Source of the DNA: Sphingomonadales bacterium
Lineage (GTDB): Bacteria; Pseudomonadota; Alphaproteobacteria; Sphingomonadales; Sphingomonadaceae
Assembly: GCA_027486275.1 (NCBI GenBank)
Contig: JAIXPM010000217.1
Coordinates: 1-7,191 of the forward strand
Length of the DNA stretch: 7,191 nucleotides
Direction of reading: 5' to 3'
Under the pieces are notes generated by a model. That model did no database searches. It saw only the letters and a program-made list of their open reading frames with translations, and was not told the origin of the DNA. The position numbers and the translations under genes were made by a program. Each line of letters opens with the position of its first letter. Position 1 is the first letter of the stretch. Of the stretch, positions 1-6,030 are shown one piece after another.

Positions 1-165
1 CAGCTCGCGCCAGCCGCCGCTGCCCTGGTTGGTCACCACCACGGTTTCGGTGTTCACCGTCAGCTGCGTCGTGCGCAGGCCGGCCACGGTGGCAAACACC
101 GGTGGCACCGCGCCATTGCCTACCTTCAACAGGAAGGCAGCACCCTTTTCCATTGCCATGTTCAT
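1..165 (-). CDS. Major tail (tail tube) protein, TP901-1/GTA type, N-terminal part
   Basis: Forms the hexameric rings of the tail tube in siphoviruses. Only the first 55 residues are present; the gene runs off the left edge. The visible part has the family's hallmark: a short N-terminal strand (AFLLKVGNG), then VAGLRTTQLTVN, a strand with TVVVTNQGSGGWREL, matching the 'GLR-T-s-(6)-vDvTn-dSGGWREL' start of TP901-1-like tail proteins. The start ATG at 165 follows AAAGGAACC, a good ribosome binding site, 12 bases after the stop of the DUF3168 gene. ATGs three and five codons later are possible but have poorer spacing. Position directly after the tail terminator gene is standard for HK97-like phages and GTAs. 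The family call is from recognised motif and context; the C-terminal half cannot be judged. Confidence 0.85.
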   Translation of the reverse strand, partial: MNMAMEKGAAFLLKVGNGAVPPVFATVAGLRTTQLTVNTETVVVTNQGSGGWREL

Positions 166-177
166 GGTTCCTTTTGG

Positions 178-561
178 TCAAATCTGTTCGCTGCGCAGCC
201 GCATCTCGATCACGCCGGGGCGCCAGCCATCAGCCGGCGCATTCACCCCGGCCCGCACCAGCCGGGCATTGACGATGCGTTGCCCATCCCAATTGCCGGC
301 CAGCGCCCGCAGCCGCACCTCGGCCGCGCCAAGCAACGCCTGCAACCGCGCGCCGCCCGGCCGATCATCCCAGATCGTCACGAGTACCCGGTGATCATGC
401 GCCACCTCGGTCTTGGTGCCGGCGTCCGTCACCAAGCCAGGCCCGATCACGGCATAGGGTGCTGCGGCATCGGCGGGCGGGCCGTCGAATACGCCGGTCA
501 GGCCCGGCACTTCGGCCAGCGCCGCCACCACCGCCTTCTGCATGGCAAGTCCTGCCGCCAT
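178..561 (-). CDS. DUF3168 tail terminator / tail completion protein
   Basis: A 127-residue protein of the DUF3168 family, which caps the tail tube and joins it to the neck in siphoviruses and GTAs. Family features visible: N-terminal helix (MQKAVVAALAEVPGL), then VFDGPPADAAAPYAVIGPG, the strand with DAGTKTEVAHDHRVLVTIWDD, and a helix GARLQALLGAAEVRLRAL. Length fits the family. Two in-frame starts exist: ATG at 564 (ATGA overlap with the upstream stop) and ATG at 561 (TGATG, one-base overlap). GGGAG upstream lies 4 bases from the first and 7 from the second, so 561 is chosen. It lies between a small unknown protein and the major tail gene, exactly where a tail terminator is expected. Confidence 0.88.
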   Translation of the reverse strand: MAAGLAMQKAVVAALAEVPGLTGVFDGPPADAAAPYAVIGPGLVTDAGTKTEVAHDHRVLVTIWDDRPGGARLQALLGAAEVRLRALAGNWDGQRIVNARLVRAGVNAPADGWRPGVIEMRLRSEQI

Positions 562-785
562 CATTCGTCTCCCGGCCACAACAGCTGCGGATCAGGCAGG
601 GCCGTGCGGCTGCCGCGCCGACGCCGGGCGACACCCGGCCCCGACAGGCGCAGCCCATCACTGCCGTCATCGAGCACGCCATAGTCCTGCCAACGCTGGG
701 TCACCCGCCGACGCAGCCGCGCCGCCGCTGCCTGCGCCGCGGCCCGGCCGCGCGCAGCCAAGCGCGCGAGCAACGCCGCGCTCAT
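561..785 (-). CDS. Small Arg/Ala-rich phage protein of unknown function (neck region)
   Basis: A 74-residue, very basic protein with no family I can name securely. The first ~35 residues are predicted helical and rich in Ala and Arg (LLARLAARGRAAAQAAAARL). A short acidic and glycine turn follows (DYGVLDDGSDG), then RLSGPGVARRRRGSR and a proline/tryptophan tail (PDPQLLWPGDE). It starts with an ATGA overlap with the head-tail joining gene (ATG at 785, that gene's stop at 784-782) and ends in a TGATG junction with DUF3168, so translation is probably coupled on both sides; its own ribosome binding site is weak. In HK97-like clusters this slot often carries the gp10-type tail-completion protein, but this product is much shorter and lacks that family's usual C-terminal pattern. 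The position supports a neck or assembly role; function is unproven. Confidence 0.7.
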   Translation of the reverse strand: MSAALLARLAARGRAAAQAAAARLRRRVTQRWQDYGVLDDGSDGLRLSGPGVARRRRGSRTALPDPQLLWPGDE

Positions 786-1117
786 GCCGGTCGCCCGTCG
801 CACCACAGCGTGGCGAAATCCCGCCGCCGCGCATCACGCTCAAAGTGGCGCACAACCAATATCTGGCCGCGCCAACGCAGCCGCACGTCCAGGCCCAGAT
901 CTGCGCGATCACGCATCACCACCTGCCAGCGCCGGCCCGATCGCGCCGCCTCGCCCTGCACCTGCAGGCCCGGCGCGCCGTCGCGGTTCACCTGCGCAAA
1001 CACCGACTCCACGCTGATCCAACTGCCCACATCGTCGGCCGCCGCATCGCGAGCCGGCTGCCAACGCTCGATCGTCACGCGCTCGTCCAGCGCGCCTGCA
1101 TGCTCTGCCATCGCCAT
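782..1117 (-). CDS. Head-tail joining protein (Phage_H_T_join / SPP1 gp16-like)
   Basis: A 111-residue neck protein that binds the connector ring and forms the interface to the tail. Family features: N-terminal 'GALDERVTIERW' (the L-x-x-R-I-T-I-x-R start of this family), then GSWISVESVFAQVNRDG (W-x-x-v-x-x-v-w-A-x-v), a strand RWQVVMRDRADLGLDVRLRWRG, and a C-terminal ILVVRHFERDARRRDFATLWC, matching the usual 'y-I-x-x-v-x-d-x-x-x-r-x-x-l-x-l-x-C' ending. The start could be ATG at 1117 (TGATG junction with the connector gene) or ATG at 1111, which sits 8 bases after GGGG; the first is reported because the same overlap recurs in this operon. It follows the gp6-like connector, the expected order in HK97-like phages and GTAs. 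Confidence 0.85.
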   Translation of the reverse strand: MAMAEHAGALDERVTIERWQPARDAAADDVGSWISVESVFAQVNRDGAPGLQVQGEAARSGRRWQVVMRDRADLGLDVRLRWRGQILVVRHFERDARRRDFATLWCDGRPA

Positions 1118-1644
1118 CACCCCAATTGCATCCGCCGCCACGGCCGCCATAGCGCCGCCACCGCTGCTGGCGGCGGCGCGGCATCGGCCGCATCGCGGTG
1201 GCTGAAGAGATGGCTCACCAGCCGCACGATCCCGGCGCGCAACGGCTCCGGCACCGCGTTCCAATCGGCCCCCAGCCCGGCGCGAAACCGCACCACCAAA
1301 CCAGCCGTCTCCGGCGGTAGCCCGATCAACCGCACCCAGCCGGTGCCCTCCGCGCCAATGTCGCTTTCCCATGCCGTCGCCAGCGCCTCGCCGGCCAGGA
1401 ACACGCCGGTAACGGCCTGCACCGGGTTGGCCTGCAGCCGCTGCCAGGCCAGATCGCAGGCCAAGCGCTGCTCGCCCTCACGCTCGATCAGCCATTGGCC
1501 GATGAACGCCTCGCACAGCGCCATGGCGGTGCGGATATGCCCGGCTAGCACGGCATCCTCATCATCGCGCTCCAGCCGCAGCGCGGCCTTGCACTCGGCT
1601 AGGCCCACCACCAGCGGGCCCGCCTCCATGGTCACCAGTGCCAT
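1117..1644 (-). CDS. Head-tail connector (gp6-like / phiE125 gp8 family)
   Basis: A 175-residue protein of the connector family that forms the ring beneath the portal. Visible family features: N-terminal VVGLAECKAALRLERDDED (the 'lv-LaEaKahLRid-dDeD' signature, about residues 12-30), a helix AVLAGHIRTAMALCEAFIG, a central beta segment around GWVRLIGLPPETAGLVVRFRAG, and a C-terminal helix PEPLRAGIVRLVSHLFSHRD, like the 'P-l-r-x-a-i-l-x-l-v-a-h-l-y-x-x-R' segment of GTA and phage connectors. The tail is proline/alanine rich (DAADAAPPPAAVAAL). The start ATG at 1644 overlaps the previous stop by one base and lies 7 bases after GGAGG; a GTG one codon earlier is less well placed. It normally lies next to the capsid gene; here about 4.3 kb of other genes separates them. 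Confidence 0.87.
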   Translation of the reverse strand: MALVTMEAGPLVVGLAECKAALRLERDDEDAVLAGHIRTAMALCEAFIGQWLIEREGEQRLACDLAWQRLQANPVQAVTGVFLAGEALATAWESDIGAEGTGWVRLIGLPPETAGLVVRFRAGLGADWNAVPEPLRAGIVRLVSHLFSHRDAADAAPPPAAVAALWRPWRRMQLG

Positions 1645-1916
1645 CACCGTTCCTCCACCCGCACCACCAGGGTGCGTTCATCGCTGTTGCCGTCGGAAAG
1701 CGTCACCCGATTGGACACGCGATAGACGCTGCCCGCCGCCCCGCCCGAAAACGTGATCGCGGCGCGTCCGCCCACCAGCCGCGCGCCCGAAAGCGTCAGG
1801 CCCGTAGGCTCCACCTGCCAGACCGACTGGCTGATCGTGCGGCCGGCGAGATAGCCGGCGTCCCAATCCACGGCATGTTCGATCACGCTGCCGGGATCCT
1901 TCAGGAAAATGCTCAT
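1644..1916 (-). CDS. Small beta-rich phage virion-type protein
   Basis: A 90-residue protein resembling a small family common in phage structural operons: FLKDPGSVIEHAVDW, then ISQSVWQVEPTGLTL, AAITFSGGAAGSVYRVSNRVTLSD and a closing DERTLVVRVEER. The family pattern as I recall it is 'F-x-KDP-x-x-x-x-D-Y-x-x-DW' ... 'W-x-x-p-x-GLt' ... 'sGG-x-x-G-x-x-Y-x-V-x-N-r-i-t-t-x-x-g-r-x-DeRt-x-x-i-x-v', likely an immunoglobulin-like sandwich and possibly an adaptor or decoration subunit; that role is inference. GTG (1922), ATG (1919) and ATG (1916) are all in frame; GAGG sits 5 bases before 1916, which is chosen. The stop overlaps the connector start (TGATG). It is the last gene of the extra cassette. 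Confidence 0.75.
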   Translation of the reverse strand: MSIFLKDPGSVIEHAVDWDAGYLAGRTISQSVWQVEPTGLTLSGARLVGGRAAITFSGGAAGSVYRVSNRVTLSDGNSDERTLVVRVEER

Positions 1917-1950
1917 CATCACCTCGATCTGGCTTGGGGGTGGTGCGGCC

Positions 1951-2319
1951 TCACAGCGGCGCGCCGATCAACACCTGCCAGCTCGCCACCGAAACGCTGT
2001 TGCCGGCAGCCAGCGGCTGGGCCGGGCAGGTCGTGACATAAAGCAGCCGCTGGCCACCCACATCGACAAGCGCGACATGGTCAGCGGTGCCGGCGGCCTG
2101 CGCCACCAGCCCGCCGCGCGCCGCCACATTCAGTTGCCGGCCGCCGCCGCTGCCCGCCGCCAATGTGAAATCCGCTGGCACCATCGCCGTTGCGGCCAGT
2201 GCGTCGGCTTGCGCCGCGGCATAACTCGCCGGCTGGCCGGCAAGCAGCAGCATGCGGTTGGCTCCGGCCACCACGGCCAGCGCCGCATCCAGCACCTCGT
2301 TGCTGGCGAATTTCGCCAT
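1951..2319 (-). CDS. Conserved phage protein of unknown function (virion-associated type)
   Basis: A 122-residue protein. The sequence resembles a family found in phage structural regions: MAKFASNEVLDAAL, a helical stretch with ANRMLLLAGQPASYAAAQA, then LAATAMVPADFTLAAGSG, RQLNVAARGGL, and HVALVDVGGQRLLYVTTCPAQPLAAGNSVSVASWQVLIG. The C-terminal half is beta-rich and carries the family's 'HvaLvd-x-x-x-x-L-l-y-v-t-t-c-x-x-Q-x-l-x-x-G-n-x-v' pattern. No signal peptide, transmembrane helix or catalytic motif is seen. Start ATG at 2319 is preceded 8 bases upstream by AAAGGAG, the best-looking ribosome binding site in the cassette. It lies between the 60-aa and 90-aa proteins, downstream of the hydrolase gene. 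A virion role is inferred from neighbours and similarity. Confidence 0.78.
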   Translation of the reverse strand: MAKFASNEVLDAALAVVAGANRMLLLAGQPASYAAAQADALAATAMVPADFTLAAGSGGGRQLNVAARGGLVAQAAGTADHVALVDVGGQRLLYVTTCPAQPLAAGNSVSVASWQVLIGAPL

Positions 2320-2327
2320 CGGCCTTG

Positions 2328-2334
2328 CTCCTTT
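2328..2334 (-). promoter_or_regulatory. Ribosome binding site for the 122-aa protein
   Basis: Reads AAAGGAG on the minus strand, 8 bases before the ATG at 2319. It is stronger than at most junctions here, where starts overlap the preceding stop, and suggests this gene is initiated independently. Confidence 0.65.
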
Positions 2335-2349
2335 GATGATGGGGTTGGG

Positions 2350-2532
2350 TCAGCGTTCGCGCACCGGCAGAACCGCCGGGACTGCCCGCACCTTCAGTGC
2401 CGGCGCCAGCGCCAGTTCCAGCGTGCCGCCGCTCAACAATGGTTCCGAACTGGTCAGCGGCAACACCGCAGCCGCCGGATGGACCAGCAGCGGCGGTGAC
2501 GCGAGCAGCGCCAGGAAATGGGTAAGGATCAT
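2350..2532 (-). CDS. Small hypothetical protein downstream of the hydrolase
   Basis: A 60-residue product. It opens with a hydrophobic stretch (ILTHFLALLASPPLLV) followed by a Leu/Ala/Pro/Val-rich body (TLELALAPALKVRAVPAVLPVRER). The N-terminal stretch is too short and too proline-broken to call a transmembrane helix with confidence, and no signal-peptide cleavage site is clear. The start ATG at 2532 is preceded by GGGAGGG with about 5-6 bases of spacing and lies 12 bases after the hydrolase stop, which supports real translation. It has no recognised family. Proteins of this size beside phage host-interaction genes can be virion adaptors or chaperones, but nothing here decides that. Confidence 0.6.
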   Translation of the reverse strand: MILTHFLALLASPPLLVHPAAAVLPLTSSEPLLSGGTLELALAPALKVRAVPAVLPVRER

Positions 2533-2544
2533 GCCGGCCCTCCC

Positions 2545-5214
2545 TCAACTGGCGGTGATGGCGAGAGATTTCTCGCGCAGCACGGTCACGCCATCGGCGG
2601 CCATCAGGCGCACCGTCACGCTGCGGGTGCCGGCAAAACGCGCCGTCGCCATCAGCCTGGCCGCACCGCGCGTCGTCACGGGCACGCCCGCGACGCCCGC
2701 GCCCGCCTGCGACGTGCCCTGCAGCACGTTGCCTGGCCGCACCCCGGTGGTGAGGTTGATACCGCCGCGATAGATCTGGCTGTCATACAGCAGGCCGCGC
2801 AGCGTTACTTCGGCGTTGGTTTCGTCGGCCAATTCGTCGGGGCCGAACGGGTTCACCCAGTGGATTTCCACCCGCACGTTGCTGGCCGGCCAGGCGTTGC
2901 CCGTGCTTGTAAGTGCCGCCCGCGTGCCATCGGCGGACAGCGCCGCGGTGAACCCGGTGTTGATGAAGGTTCCGCCATTATCGGTGCTCACCCAGAACTG
3001 CCCGGCATAGACCGCCGCGCCTTCCAGCGTGCGCACCGCGCGCGCCAGTTCCACTTCGATGATTGTCCGCACACCGGCGTCGCGCCACCACGCGCCCACC
3101 AGGCGCGGGCCGTGCGCCTTGATGCGCCGATCATAGGCCCAGGCCAGCGCGCGGCCAAAGCCACGGCCAAGCCGGCCTTGACCTACGTGGTTGCCATCGC
3201 TCACCCCGTTGGGCCCGCTATCGGGCACACCAGGAGCGGTGTTGTAGGCCGGGTGGCCGCTGCCGGTGCCATCGTTCACCACATCCTGCCACGATGGGCC
3301 CAGCCAGCCCCGGGCGCCCAGCTCGGTGGCAAAGGCCACGTGGCGGTTGCGCACGCTGGGGCCGGCATTGATATCGGGCAGGCTGCGGTGGAAGCGCCAC
3401 GGCGGGATGATCAGCCACGGCGCATTCGGGCTCTGGCTGAAACGGGCATCGATGGCGGCGCGATAGGCCGCCCGGCCGGTGTCGGTCGCACTCATCCCAG
3501 GCGACCACATCAGCATATGCGCGTCAACGAAACCGCCGCTGGCGCCGCCCAGGCATAAGGCGAAGAAGCTCACCACGCCGCTGGCGTTGCCGTCGCCTGC
3601 CCCGGGCGCGGTCGGCGTTGCCGGCCCCATGAACCGCCACGTCGCGTCCCCATCGGGGACCACCTCGTTGGCGGTCCACTGGTCCATGCCGTGGGTGTTG
3701 ATCGCCATGTTGCAGATCATCAGCGGGTGGCCGGGATTGTGAACGTGCCATTCGTTCAGGAACAGGATCGCGCCATGACCGATCGCCGGGGTTTCGCCGG
3801 AACGCAGCCGGCCATAAACAGGGCTGGGCGCGGCATAGGTGCCGCCCGCGCCACCGTTGGCGTACATGTTGTTCAGGCGCATCACCACGCCCTGTGCGCC
3901 CGACGCCACGGCCACATTTGTCAGGTTCGGCCCCAGCGCCGTGCCGCCAAAGCCGGTGCGCACCGAAAGCGCCATTGCCGATTGGCCGTGCATCAGGACG
4001 CGTGTGCCGGAAAGCCAGTCTTCGGAAGCCGTCGCCAGCGCCGGGGTGGCGACATCGCGCACCCGCAGACGATACGGGCCGCCCACCGGGATGGTATCGG
4101 TATCCGTCCAGTTGCCGGCACTCATGACGTCAACCGGCGCCCAATCCAGGCCGGGCAGCGCGTTGCCGGTGGCCACGCGTTCCCAGCGCCGTTCCAGCAC
4201 CGTGGTGCCGGCCTGATAGGTGCCGCGTGAGGTCCAAGCCACCGCGCCCCGGCCCGGAATGAACTTGTCCCCGGTCTCAAGGATCGATGGCACGCCACCC
4301 AAGAAGTGCGCGGGCGCGATGCTGGCCACATCGGCGAGCCCGCCCGGCGTGCCCTGCTCGGTCAGATTGCCGGCCGTCGCGCCCGTGTTGGTGAGGCCGG
4401 CGGTCAGGCTGCGCAGCGTGAAGCGATATTCGGCGCGGCCCTTGCCCTGCCCGCCATTCTCAGTGCGCAGGTTCGAATAGGGCAGCGTGCCGGCATTCTG
4501 CGCGGCAATCAGCCCCTCATAAGTCAGGAACGGATTGCCGCCTGCACCCGCCAGCGCCTGCAGTGCATCAGGGTGTGGGCGGTTGTTGGCCGTGTCCCAG
4601 GGGAAGTCCCCGGTCACGTACACCAGCTCTTCCATCGCCACGTCTTGCGGCGTGCGGATGCTGCCTTGTCGGACGAACACCTGGTTGAAGATGCGCTGGG
4701 TGGTGCCGGTGACGAAGCTGGCACCGCTGGCTGTCGTGCCAACCTGGCTGGACGCGCTGCCGCCCACCGGGCAGACGGCGGCGAAATTTCGCCAGACGGG
4801 GCTGGCATTGGTGCCGCTGTTGGTGACGCCGGTGACCACCAGATAAACGGTGTCGACAACAAATTGCGGGATGCTGTTGATCACGCCTTCGCTGCCGGGC
4901 CAGGCCGCCGCGACGCTGTTGTCCTGCACCTGCAAACGCAGCGGCGCCGTGGCGGAAGCACCGCCGGGAATGCGCGTTACCCAATCCTGCGTCGTGCCGA
5001 ACGTGCCGGTTTCGCCAAAATCCCAGCCCAGCACGGCAAAGCGCTGGTTGAGCGCGGCATAGCCGGCCGGCAAGCGCACGAAGAACGCCCGCCAATGGCC
5101 CACCACGTCGCCGCTGAACGGACCAGTGGAAAGGGCGGTGAGGAAGTTGCGCTTCGTCACTTGAGACGAAAGACGCAGATCGGATTGCCCGACATTCGCG
5201 ACACGAATAGCCAT
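2545..5214 (-). CDS. Large virion protein with SGNH / sialate-O-acetylesterase-like hydrolase domain
   Basis: An 889-residue protein, the largest gene in the window and probably a tailspike or head-spike type enzyme removing acyl groups from surface polysaccharide. Layout: residues 1-~320 unrecognised, beta-rich; ~325-395 an Ig/FnIII-like segment (ERRWERVA ... PYRLRVRD, Tyr381); ~400-690 the hydrolase. Hydrolase motifs: HGQSAMAL with candidate nucleophile Ser412; PLMICNMAINTHGMDQW at 497-513, the counterpart of 'P-v-g-i-i-x-x-x-x-GGT-x-x-x-x-W'; MWSPGM at 569-574, where sialate esterases have W-x-QGE; and DGNH at 673-676, giving candidate Asp673/His676. A beta-sandwich follows (~690-800, FWVSTDNGGTF, Trp741), then a C-terminal beta segment to 889. 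No signal peptide or transmembrane helix is visible. Start ATG at 5214 forms a TAATG junction with the 80-aa gene, with only a weak ribosome binding site. The fold call rests on motif order and spacing; substrate and virion location are inferred. Confidence 0.75.
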   Translation of the reverse strand: MAIRVANVGQSDLRLSSQVTKRNFLTALSTGPFSGDVVGHWRAFFVRLPAGYAALNQRFAVLGWDFGETGTFGTTQDWVTRIPGGASATAPLRLQVQDNSVAAAWPGSEGVINSIPQFVVDTVYLVVTGVTNSGTNASPVWRNFAAVCPVGGSASSQVGTTASGASFVTGTTQRIFNQVFVRQGSIRTPQDVAMEELVYVTGDFPWDTANNRPHPDALQALAGAGGNPFLTYEGLIAAQNAGTLPYSNLRTENGGQGKGRAEYRFTLRSLTAGLTNTGATAGNLTEQGTPGGLADVASIAPAHFLGGVPSILETGDKFIPGRGAVAWTSRGTYQAGTTVLERRWERVATGNALPGLDWAPVDVMSAGNWTDTDTIPVGGPYRLRVRDVATPALATASEDWLSGTRVLMHGQSAMALSVRTGFGGTALGPNLTNVAVASGAQGVVMRLNNMYANGGAGGTYAAPSPVYGRLRSGETPAIGHGAILFLNEWHVHNPGHPLMICNMAINTHGMDQWTANEVVPDGDATWRFMGPATPTAPGAGDGNASGVVSFFALCLGGASGGFVDAHMLMWSPGMSATDTGRAAYRAAIDARFSQSPNAPWLIIPPWRFHRSLPDINAGPSVRNRHVAFATELGARGWLGPSWQDVVNDGTGSGHPAYNTAPGVPDSGPNGVSDGNHVGQGRLGRGFGRALAWAYDRRIKAHGPRLVGAWWRDAGVRTIIEVELARAVRTLEGAAVYAGQFWVSTDNGGTFINTGFTAALSADGTRAALTSTGNAWPASNVRVEIHWVNPFGPDELADETNAEVTLRGLLYDSQIYRGGINLTTGVRPGNVLQGTSQAGAGVAGVPVTTRGAARLMATARFAGTRSVTVRLMAADGVTVLREKSLAITAS

Positions 5215-5456
5215 TAACCGTTCACCACTGCAAGGCCGGCTTCGTCACTGCTGATGGCAGTGGTTTCAACCAGCGTGAAATACGCCCCGGGCGGCGCGTT
5301 GATGGGCGTGAGCGTGCCGACCGTCACCGTGTTCCACGTCGTCGCAACGCTGGCGCCCGACAGCGTGAAATCCGCCTGACCCTGCGGGGGCGCGGGCACA
5401 TAACGCGCTCCGCCGATGGCCCCGATCCGGCCGACATGGCCGATCAACCCGATCAT
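5214..5456 (-). CDS. Small hypothetical protein upstream of the hydrolase
   Basis: An 80-residue product with a glycine/isoleucine-rich start (MIGLIGHVGRIGAIGGARYV), a Pro/Gln linker (PAPPQGQ) and a beta-prone remainder (FTLSGASVATTWNTVTVG ... AYFTLVETTAIS). No family recognised. Start ATG at 5456 overlaps the preceding stop by one base (TGATG), and its own stop overlaps the hydrolase start by one base (TAATG), so all three genes look translationally coupled. Coupling to the 889-aa gene and matching beta character suggest an adaptor or base for the spike-like protein, but this is only inference from position. Confidence 0.65.
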   Translation of the reverse strand: MIGLIGHVGRIGAIGGARYVPAPPQGQADFTLSGASVATTWNTVTVGTLTPINAPPGAYFTLVETTAISSDEAGLAVVNG

Positions 5457-5908
5457 CAGGCCACCGGCATGATGGTCAGGCTGCCATCGCTGGCGCCGTC
5501 GCGGATGAAGCTGATGAATTGTCCGCTGGTCAGCCGCAGATGGAATTTCTCGTCTGCCGCCAACGGGATCGAACCGGGGCCGATGCTGGCAGTCACACTG
5601 CTGTCACCCACACGGAAGAAGCCGCGCACGCTGGCGTGCAGCAGCATTTCGCTGGCGGCCACCGCCGTCGATCGCACCTGGCCGCTGCCGGCCGTCGTCA
5701 GGCGCTGGCCGCTGGCATAAAGATAGGCGCGGGTGGTGGTGGCCAGCGTCTGCACCGTCACCGGCAAGCGCGATCCCTCGGAATCGGCCACGGCAATCGC
5801 GCTGTTGTCGGCACCGAACGCCAGCTTGGCATAGGGAAAATGCACCCCGCCCACCTCGTCGGTGGCAAAGGCGATGCCGCCGGCAGGAGCGATGATATTG
5901 TCGGGCAT
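5456..5908 (-). CDS. Phage virion-type protein with conserved N-terminal attachment-like domain
   Basis: A 150-residue protein, first gene after the capsid terminator. The N-terminus (IAPAGGIAFATDEVGGVHFP, then YAKLAFGADNSAIAV) resembles the repeated 'va-D-e-I-GGV-x-y-x-r-v-K-l-x-x-G-x-d-g' segment found at the start of many phage structural or fibre proteins. The middle is beta-rich (TTTRAYLYASGQRLT), and the end (EKFHLRLTSGQFISFIRDGASDGSLTIM) resembles a jelly-roll or cap-like ending. Start ATG at 5908 has GGAGGAG upstream with about 6 bases of spacing. A longer open frame continues upstream through the noncoding gap and into the capsid gene, but lacks a ribosome binding site and is antisense-free shadow of another frame, so it is rejected. 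A role as capsid decoration or as base for the hydrolase is inferred from position. Confidence 0.75.
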   Translation of the reverse strand: MPDNIIAPAGGIAFATDEVGGVHFPYAKLAFGADNSAIAVADSEGSRLPVTVQTLATTTRAYLYASGQRLTTAGSGQVRSTAVAASEMLLHASVRGFFRVGDSSVTASIGPGSIPLAADEKFHLRLTSGQFISFIRDGASDGSLTIMPVA

Positions 5909-5910
5909 GA

Positions 5911-5940
5911 GGGGTCTCCTCCCCGGCGGCATCCCGCCGG
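5911..5940 (-). repeat. Hairpins over the ribosome binding site of the 150-aa gene
   Basis: A perfect 7-bp inverted repeat (CCGGCGG at 5940-5934, GATG loop, CCGCCGG at 5929-5923) lies just upstream of the start codon at 5908. Immediately downstream, GGGG (5924-5921) can pair with CCCC (5914-5911) around the AGGAGA loop, which is the ribosome binding site. The two stems share two G residues and so compete. There is no T-run after either, so this is not a terminator; it may tune translation or protect the mRNA end. Confidence 0.45.
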
Positions 5941-5956
5941 AGTGTGTGAACGCTGC

Positions 5957-6019
5957 AAGAGAAAAGGGTGGGCGCTGCCGCCAGCCAGGCAGGGGGGAAC
6001 CCGGCCGGCAGCAGCACCC
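5957..6019 (-). terminator. Predicted intrinsic terminator or attenuator after the major capsid gene
   Basis: Starts 12 bases after the capsid stop. On the minus strand GGGTG (6019-6015) and GCTGCCG (6012-6006) pair with CGGCAGC (5980-5974) and CACCC (5970-5966), 12 pairs with a 2/3-base internal loop. Inside, GCCGGG can pair with CCTGGC (one G-U), extending the stem. The stem is followed directly by TTTTCTCTT (5965-5957), the only T-rich run in this gap. Stem plus T-tract is the form of a Rho-independent terminator. No promoter is evident before the next gene, so downstream genes probably depend on readthrough or antitermination. Confidence 0.62.
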
Positions 6020-6030
6020 GTTCACCGTCG

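Noticed and set aside
1153..1175. 8-bp inverted repeat with a 7-base loop near the end of the connector gene
   Set aside because: It lies in Pro/Ala-coding low-complexity sequence, has no T-run, and fits chance pairing of GCC/GGC codons.
542..1756. Plus-strand open frame of about 400 codons across five neck and cassette genes
   Set aside because: It runs antisense to several genes with recognised families, is rich in Ala/Pro/Arg/Ser, and has no plausible ribosome binding site.
5909..5960. Possible promoter after the capsid terminator (TTGCAG on the minus strand near 5958-5953)
   Set aside because: No AT-rich -10 element occurs at suitable spacing; the downstream sequence is almost all G and C.
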